Origin: Candidatus Melainabacteria bacterium
GTDB taxonomy: Bacteria; Cyanobacteriota; Vampirovibrionia; Obscuribacterales; Obscuribacteraceae
NCBI GenBank assembly: GCA_012965515.1
Contig: DTSE01000406.1
Location: 1 to 55,626 of the forward strand
Direction: 5' to 3'
Length of the DNA: 55,626 nucleotides
The notes beneath the pieces were generated by a model. The model saw only the letters and a program-made list of their open reading frames with translations. It was not told where the DNA came from and did no database searches. Below are positions 52,226 through 55,626 of the stretch, in pieces (the first letter of the stretch is position 1; each line of letters opens with the position of its first letter). The translations under genes and the position numbers were made by a program.

Positions 52226-52648
52226 TTAAGGTGCTGTCCATGGGTCGATAACGGGCACCCCAAGAGCTTGAAACGGTGCAACGTCGCGCGTTGCCACGCT
52301 GAAATTATGCACACTGGCGATAGCGCCAATTTGCCCATCCGGCATCGAGATTGCTTTGCCTTGGGCTCGCGCGGCGCTAACTAACTGGCTGTAAGCCATT
52401 GCCGCGCCTTCATCGAATGGCAGAATTCTTGTGTCAAACAGCCGCGTTATGAGCGAATCAAGCGCGGCGCTGATGGTAGATTTCCGCTTGCCGTCAGGCA
52501 TTATTGCAATACCGATCAGAAGTTCTGCCAAGCTGGTCGCGGATAGAAACAGCGTTTCAACAGACTGTTGATCGAGCCATGCAATGACAGCCGGGTCCCT
52601 GCCAGGCTTTAAAGCTTCGGAAACTACGTTTGTATCGAGGACAATCAT
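52226..52648 (-). CDS. fitB: PIN-domain toxin (FitB/VapC family)
   Basis: 140 aa. Opens MIVLDTNVVSEALKP (Asp5 and Glu11/12), then SATSLAELLIGIA (Glu), MPDGQIGAIA (Asp) and ATRDVAPF (Asp): the four acidic residues of the PIN nuclease site. Length and the SEALKP motif fit the FitB subgroup. An RNase toxin held by the antitoxin encoded just upstream; the start overlaps the antitoxin stop by 4 nt. Stabilises the plasmid. Confidence 0.9.
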   Translation of the reverse strand: MIVLDTNVVSEALKPGRDPAVIAWLDQQSVETLFLSATSLAELLIGIAIMPDGKRKSTISAALDSLITRLFDTRILPFDEGAAMAYSQLVSAARAQGKAISMPDGQIGAIASVHNFSVATRDVAPFQALGVPVIDPWTAP

Positions 52649-52884
52649 TCAAAACTCGCTATGCGTGGGGGCTCCTGCTCGCGCTCGATCTTCAGGTCAT
52701 CCAATTTGTACTTATCGCCGAACGCCGCCAGCTCAGAGCCGACCTTGATCCGCTCCTTCGGTCTTACTGCCGTTTCCAAAATTTCTCGCACTTCCGCTTC
52801 GGTGCTGCGCCCATTCTGGGCAGCTCTCACACGTAGCGCCCGGTGTGTCTCTTCAGGTAGATTTCTAACCGTTATTGATGCCAT
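52645..52884 (-). CDS. fitA: Antitoxin (FitA/RHH family)
   Basis: 79 aa. The N-terminal RHH (MASITVRNLPEETHRALRVR followed by AAQNGRSTEAEVREIL) binds DNA; the C-terminal tail wraps the toxin. Typical FitA. Two GATATC boxes upstream (52922-52943) are the probable operator. Confidence 0.9.
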   Translation of the reverse strand: MASITVRNLPEETHRALRVRAAQNGRSTEAEVREILETAVRPKERIKVGSELAAFGDKYKLDDLKIEREQEPPRIASFE

Positions 52885-52921
52885 GATTGCACCTCTCTAG
52901 AATCGATTGCACTGCAAGCAA

Positions 52922-52943
52922 TGATATCACAAATTGATATCTG
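52922..52943. promoter_or_regulatory. Probable fitAB operator
   Basis: ATGATATCACAAATTGATAT followed by CTG contains two palindromic GATATC boxes 13 bp apart, about 40 bp upstream of fitA. Confidence 0.5.
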
Positions 52944-52999
52944 ACAGCAAGGCGCAAATAGGCGCCCGCTTGGTTCTTCGGCGCGGCTTTAAGATTGGT

Positions 53000-53039
53000 G
53001 CGGGGTATCAATGGTCAGCAAAAACAATTGATACCCCGC
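53000..53039. repeat. 13-bp perfect hairpin downstream of radC2
   Basis: GCGGGGTATCAAT (53000-53012) pairs with ATTGATACCCCGC (53027-53039), loop of 14 nt. There is no T-run on either strand, so it is not a typical terminator. The arm is related to the arm of the radC2 upstream repeat (GGCATTGATACCGGGT). Confidence 0.8.
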
Positions 53040-53166
53040 TCTAGTCATTATTTCAGACCGGCGCGGCCCTGGCTGGCCTGTTTGTTATTTCACAAACGTA
53101 CAGAGTAGAACAAAACAGATAACACCCGATTTTCCAGCGGGCGCCGTCTGTCAGGCGATGAGCGAA

Positions 53167-53640
53167 TCAGGACACCGGCCACAAGTGCGGCCGTGTTTCT
53201 CTCAGGCTGCATGAGCCATTTGAGCTGACGATCAAGTGATCGATAACCGAGACGCCTAACAGCTTGCCAGCTTTGATAAGGGTTTCAGTAGTTTCGATGT
53301 CTTCAGGGCTGGGGCTTAGCGATCCGGCTGGATGGTTGTGAGCCACGATGATGGCGTAAGAATTGGCGAGCAGCGCCGCCTTAAAAACTTCGCGCGGGTG
53401 AACGAGAGACGCGCTAACCGTGCCGTGAGAGACGATGTGATAGCCAATAACCTGATTCTTTGCGTCCAGGTGAAAAGCTACAAAGTGCTCTTCCGAGTAG
53501 TGTTTGAGCGGTTCAACAAACTTGTCCAGGTCGTCAGGGCAACCAATCGGAACGGGCTTAGCGCCCGGCTCTTTGATAAGCGCAAGCCGCATTTCAGGCA
53601 CGATGTATTTTAGATGCTTCTTCAGGGTCCGGCTGTTCAT
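53167..53640 (-). CDS. radC: RadC-like JAB/MPN-domain protein (radC2)
   Basis: 157 aa from ATG 53640, which has a strong GGAGG 8 nt upstream. JAMM motif HNHPAGSLSPSPEDIETTETL; the family zinc ligands are the two His and the Asp. The protein is a second copy of radC1 (1527-2069): both have LVHPREVFKAA, NSYA/NAYA and the same C-terminal RPHLWP / RPDLWS end. Upstream lies an extended inverted repeat. Confidence 0.9.
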   Translation of the reverse strand: MNSRTLKKHLKYIVPEMRLALIKEPGAKPVPIGCPDDLDKFVEPLKHYSEEHFVAFHLDAKNQVIGYHIVSHGTVSASLVHPREVFKAALLANSYAIIVAHNHPAGSLSPSPEDIETTETLIKAGKLLGVSVIDHLIVSSNGSCSLRETRPHLWPVS

Positions 53641-53689
53641 GCTGTTTTCCTCCAATTTAGCTAGGTGCAGGGCTGCGCAGCGCACCCCA

Positions 53690-53812
53690 TGCAGCACATG
53701 CCGGTAAGCCCCCAGCCATGGGACCCGGTGTCAATGCCTCCGACCGCAGGGAGGACCGAAGGCTCGGGCATTGATACCGGGTGGCGGGGGCTAGGCTGAT
53801 GTGCCGGGCATG
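53690..53812. repeat. Extended imperfect inverted repeat upstream of radC2
   Basis: Core arms ACCCGGTGTCAATGCC (53723-53738) and GGCATTGATACCGGGT (53767-53782) have one mismatch. Pairing continues outward, with gaps, through GCCCCCAGCC / GGCGGGGGC and GCACAT / GATGTGC to 53812. Faint similarity to the radC2 leader extends beyond (GCAAGCCCGTG...GCTAGG). It lies 50-170 bp upstream of radC2. Confidence 0.8.
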
Positions 53813-54040
53813 GAAGGAAGCGAGCAAGCCCGTGTATCCCGCTAGGTCTGGAAAAAATTTGCCTGCGGGGCAGGCTCCGGCAGTGGTCCAGGTTTTGCAG
53901 TGGCGCCAGAACTTAGAAAAAATGGGCAAAAAAACAACCAGGGAATTCCACCTTTCCTAAATCGGTAGCTTTGCCCAATGATGTTGTAAGAAAATCCAAT
54001 CCATCACCCCGCCGTCTGTTTCAGCCTTCGAGGTTTATTT

Positions 54041-54316
54041 ATGAAGAAATCAAATAGCCGCAAGCAATCACAAAAGATCGACCGCGAAGCAGTCGAAAAC
54101 GCCATGCTTGACACAATGCGGCTAAGAGCGGCATTGCTTATGGCATGCACTGAGCTATGCAACGGCGACCCACTGGAAGGCTGGGGACTGGCTGAAGAGT
54201 TCTATGACCAGGCGCCGGCCCTGATAGCGAACTTGACCGAAACAGGACAAAAGCAATTGCCTTGCGGTCCGGCGCAAGTGCTACAATTTCCCACCAAGCC
54301 AGATTCACAGCTTTAG
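54041..54316 (+). CDS. Hypothetical protein
   Basis: 91 aa, GAGG 9 nt before ATG. Basic N-terminus, then helices (AMLDTMRLRAALLMACTELC, PLEGWGLAEEFYDQAPALIA). No known family. It faces ssb2 tail to tail over a bidirectional terminator. Confidence 0.6.
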   Translation: MKKSNSRKQSQKIDREAVENAMLDTMRLRAALLMACTELCNGDPLEGWGLAEEFYDQAPALIANLTETGQKQLPCGPAQVLQFPTKPDSQL

Positions 54317-54336
54317 TGGCTGGAATTAGGATAATG

Positions 54337-54372
54337 AAATAAAGGCGGGGGCGTGAGCCCCCGCCTTTATTT
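54337..54372. terminator. Bidirectional terminator between 54041-54316 and ssb2
   Basis: A perfect 16-bp stem AAATAAAGGCGGGGGC / GCCCCCGCCTTTATTT with loop GTGA. Suited to both converging genes. Confidence 0.9.
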
Positions 54373-54767
54373 CAGGCTTTGACTGCAGCCAGCTTTTTCT
54401 TCGGTTCAGATTTAGATTCTTCAGAAGAATCGGCTTTGGGCTTAGGTCCACAAAGGTGAAAGTGAGTCAGTTTCACGACTGGCTTGGACATTTGAACGGT
54501 GACGCCATCGACTTCTTTGGGATAGGTGTTGATCGCTAACTTGCCGAAGATGACCACTTCACGACCACTGGTTATTGTCTGGAGAACCCGGTCGCCCAAG
54601 CCGTTCCAGGCATCGACATCAACCCACATTGTTTTTTCTTCGTCAGAATTAGGTGTGTATTCTTTCACCGCAACCGAGAACTTTACGACTCGATTGTGAT
54701 TGTCACCGAAGGTCTTGGAGACTGGGTCTTTGCCGACATGTCCGATTAAGGTGATTTGGTTGTTCAT
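54372..54767 (-). CDS. ssb: Single-stranded DNA-binding protein (ssb2)
   Basis: 131 aa. SSB OB fold: MNNQITLIGHVGKDPVSKTF, VVKFSVAVKEYTPN, MWVDVDAWNGLGDRVLQ, REVVIFGKLAI. The tail is Lys/Ser/Glu-rich and ends KKKLAAVKA, without the acidic DxxF tip. GGAGGTG precedes the ATG at 54767. The upstream side contains a decayed inverted copy of the same gene. Likely to coat incoming single-stranded plasmid DNA. Confidence 0.93.
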   Translation of the reverse strand: MNNQITLIGHVGKDPVSKTFGDNHNRVVKFSVAVKEYTPNSDEEKTMWVDVDAWNGLGDRVLQTITSGREVVIFGKLAINTYPKEVDGVTVQMSKPVVKLTHFHLCGPKPKADSSEESKSEPKKKLAAVKA

Positions 54768-54925
54768 AGAAGTTGCACCTCCGTGCGTGTGTTAGGTGCC
54801 ACCAAAAAGACGCGGCTTTTCACTGCCCAAAGGTCGCGTAGCGCCCCACAGGGGTTGCCTTTGGAAGCGGTGCAAAGTTGTGTCAGTGTTCGCACCGTTG
54901 AATCACGTATGGAGGTCGCAAAGGC
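54768..54925. repeat. Centre of the ssb2 mirror repeat
   Basis: Short inverted matches lie around the middle (CCCAAAGG at 54829-54836 against CCTTTGG at 54858-54864), flanked by the two divergent copies of the ssb2 leader. Confidence 0.6.
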
Positions 54926-55180
54926 ATGAACAACCAAATACCAAAACGGCGAGAAGGCATGAAACCAGCTCCCTGACAGTGACATCTACGAATCGTTAAA
55001 CGCTTAGCGGTGAAAGTCCTTCCTGAACTGACGAAGGAAAAACACATTGATATCGATGTTTGGGCGCATTAATAGCTAGGTTTCACAAGACAAGCCCAAG
55101 AGACGACGACAACAACTAAGCAGGTTAGCGATTGAATGTCCTCATAGAGTCGATGCTGACGGACAGTCCAAGCCATTCTT
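54926..55180 (+). pseudogene. Decayed inverted copy of ssb2
   Basis: Read on the plus strand: GGAGGTC, ATGAACAACCAAAT, then in order GCGGTGAAAG, GACGAAGGAAAAACA, GATATCGATGTTTGG, AGACGACGACAACAAC..., GGTTAGCGATTGA and CAGTCCAAGCC, all matching ssb2 in sequence and order with indels and stops. The leader matches too (CGCACCG...GGAGGTCGCA against GGCACCT...GGAGGTGCAA). It mirrors ssb2 exactly as the copy at 3390-3750 mirrors ssb1. Confidence 0.82.
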
Positions 55181-55397
55181 GAACAGCCACCGAACACAAT
55201 ACGTAAACCACACAGCCGCATCGCTGGTTGAATCAAAACCCAGAAGAAAGCGGATTCAAAGCCTGTAATGGTAGTGGAAGCCTCACACAGCCGTCCTTTG
55301 CCATGCTAATTACACTCAGGAAAGTTTCAGATCCCGTTGCCATAATCTAGCCAAAAGTTCTCACTAGAGTTGTTTCAGTGAGCAAGGCGAGCGGAAA

Positions 55398-55562
55398 ATG
55401 GCAAGAATAGAAGACTTACAGAACCGCGAATCACAAGGGATCGAGGGAAGAAACGCCCTTATGCTCTCGCAGTCCGTTCAAAATTTGTTTGAGGCAACAT
55501 CTGGTTTCAGTAACCAAAACGCGTTGCCAGAACTATTAGATTTTGGGACAGACCGACGGTAA
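55398..55562 (+). CDS. Possible 54-aa protein running into the terminal repeat
   Basis: Frame MARIEDLQNRESQGIEGRNA continuing to DFGTDRR and a TAA at 55560-55562. The last four codons lie inside the right terminal inverted repeat (DRR plus stop). No clear ribosome binding site (GCGGAAA upstream). It could be a small gene or the truncated start of a longer one. Confidence 0.35.
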   Translation: MARIEDLQNRESQGIEGRNALMLSQSVQNLFEATSGFSNQNALPELLDFGTDRR

Positions 55563-55593
55563 GGATCCTGGACAAAACCCTTATGGCTTCTTG
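55551..55593. repeat. Right arm of 43-bp perfect terminal inverted repeat
   Basis: Exact reverse complement of 43-85, starting GACCGACGGTAAGGATCC and ending GGCTTCTTG. No mismatch over 43 bp. Confidence 0.9.
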
Positions 55594-55626
55594 TCAACCG
55601 CGCACAGACAAGATTCTGCGCTGACT

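Noticed and set aside
53000..53039. Rho-independent terminator of radC2
   Set aside because: The hairpin is perfect but neither strand has a following T-run, so it is listed as a repeat of unknown role.

Overview
This 55.6 kb window reads as a mobilizable plasmid, or a plasmid-like element, that carries a complete uptake [NiFe]-hydrogenase locus. It has an AEP-type primase that probably acts as Rep, an iteron-like origin, a KfrA-like protein, two toxin-antitoxin pairs, two ssb and two radC genes, and a MobC-relaxase-coupling protein operon beside an oriT-like site. It has no rRNA, ribosomal protein or housekeeping genes and no type IV pilus/channel genes beyond the coupling ATPase. The host phylum cannot be fixed from the sequence. 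The hydrogenase resembles the group 1h/5 high-affinity type of aerobic soil bacteria (Actinobacteriota, Acidobacteriota, Chloroflexota and others), so an aerobic environmental bacterium is likely.

Layout. 1-5.9 kb: AlbA_2-membrane protein, radC1, ssb1 with a decayed mirror-image copy, and a zinc-ribbon protein. 5.9-15 kb: two small DNA-binding proteins, AEP primase, origin-like region, KfrA-like protein, a HipBA pair with an enlarged HipA, and a zinc/RHH protein. 15-19.2 kb: a tyrosine integrase gene split by a complete RIT element (three tyrosine recombinases). 19.3-20.8 kb: a secreted protein and an ORF-less group II intron-like remnant. 20.8-36.4 kb: the hydrogenase locus as two divergent operons, one leftward (small and large subunit, four-Cys protein, maturation protease, small protein, nickel permease) and one rightward (TPR protein, two membrane peptides, NifU-Rieske fusion, NHL protein, hypF-hypC-SIS-hypD-hypE-hypA-hypB). 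36.6-42.7 kb: an unknown gene, then a scrambled Tn3-family region with two transposases, an inverted transposase N-terminus, a resolvase with a hybrid tail, tandem 20-bp repeats and a truncated response regulator. 42.8-49.7 kb: mobilization operon (membrane proteins, J-domain membrane protein, coupling ATPase, relaxase, MobC) and oriT. 49.7-55.6 kb: a leading-region-like segment with a tRNA-like inverted pair, FitAB toxin-antitoxin, radC2 and ssb2. The window ends carry a 43-bp perfect inverted repeat.

How it fits together. Hairpin and nic geometry at oriT predicts that the plus strand is transferred, with 49.7 kb and rightward entering first. Most genes there lie on the minus strand, so the transferred strand would be their template. 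Both ssb genes and both radC genes are preceded by long imperfect inverted repeats, and in the ssb cases the repeat is a decayed inverted copy of the gene itself. This is the architecture expected of single-stranded DNA promoters (Frpo/ssi type), and it is the most unusual signal here. The cargo is a self-contained hydrogen-oxidation module with structural genes, the six core Hyp maturation factors, an endopeptidase and nickel uptake.
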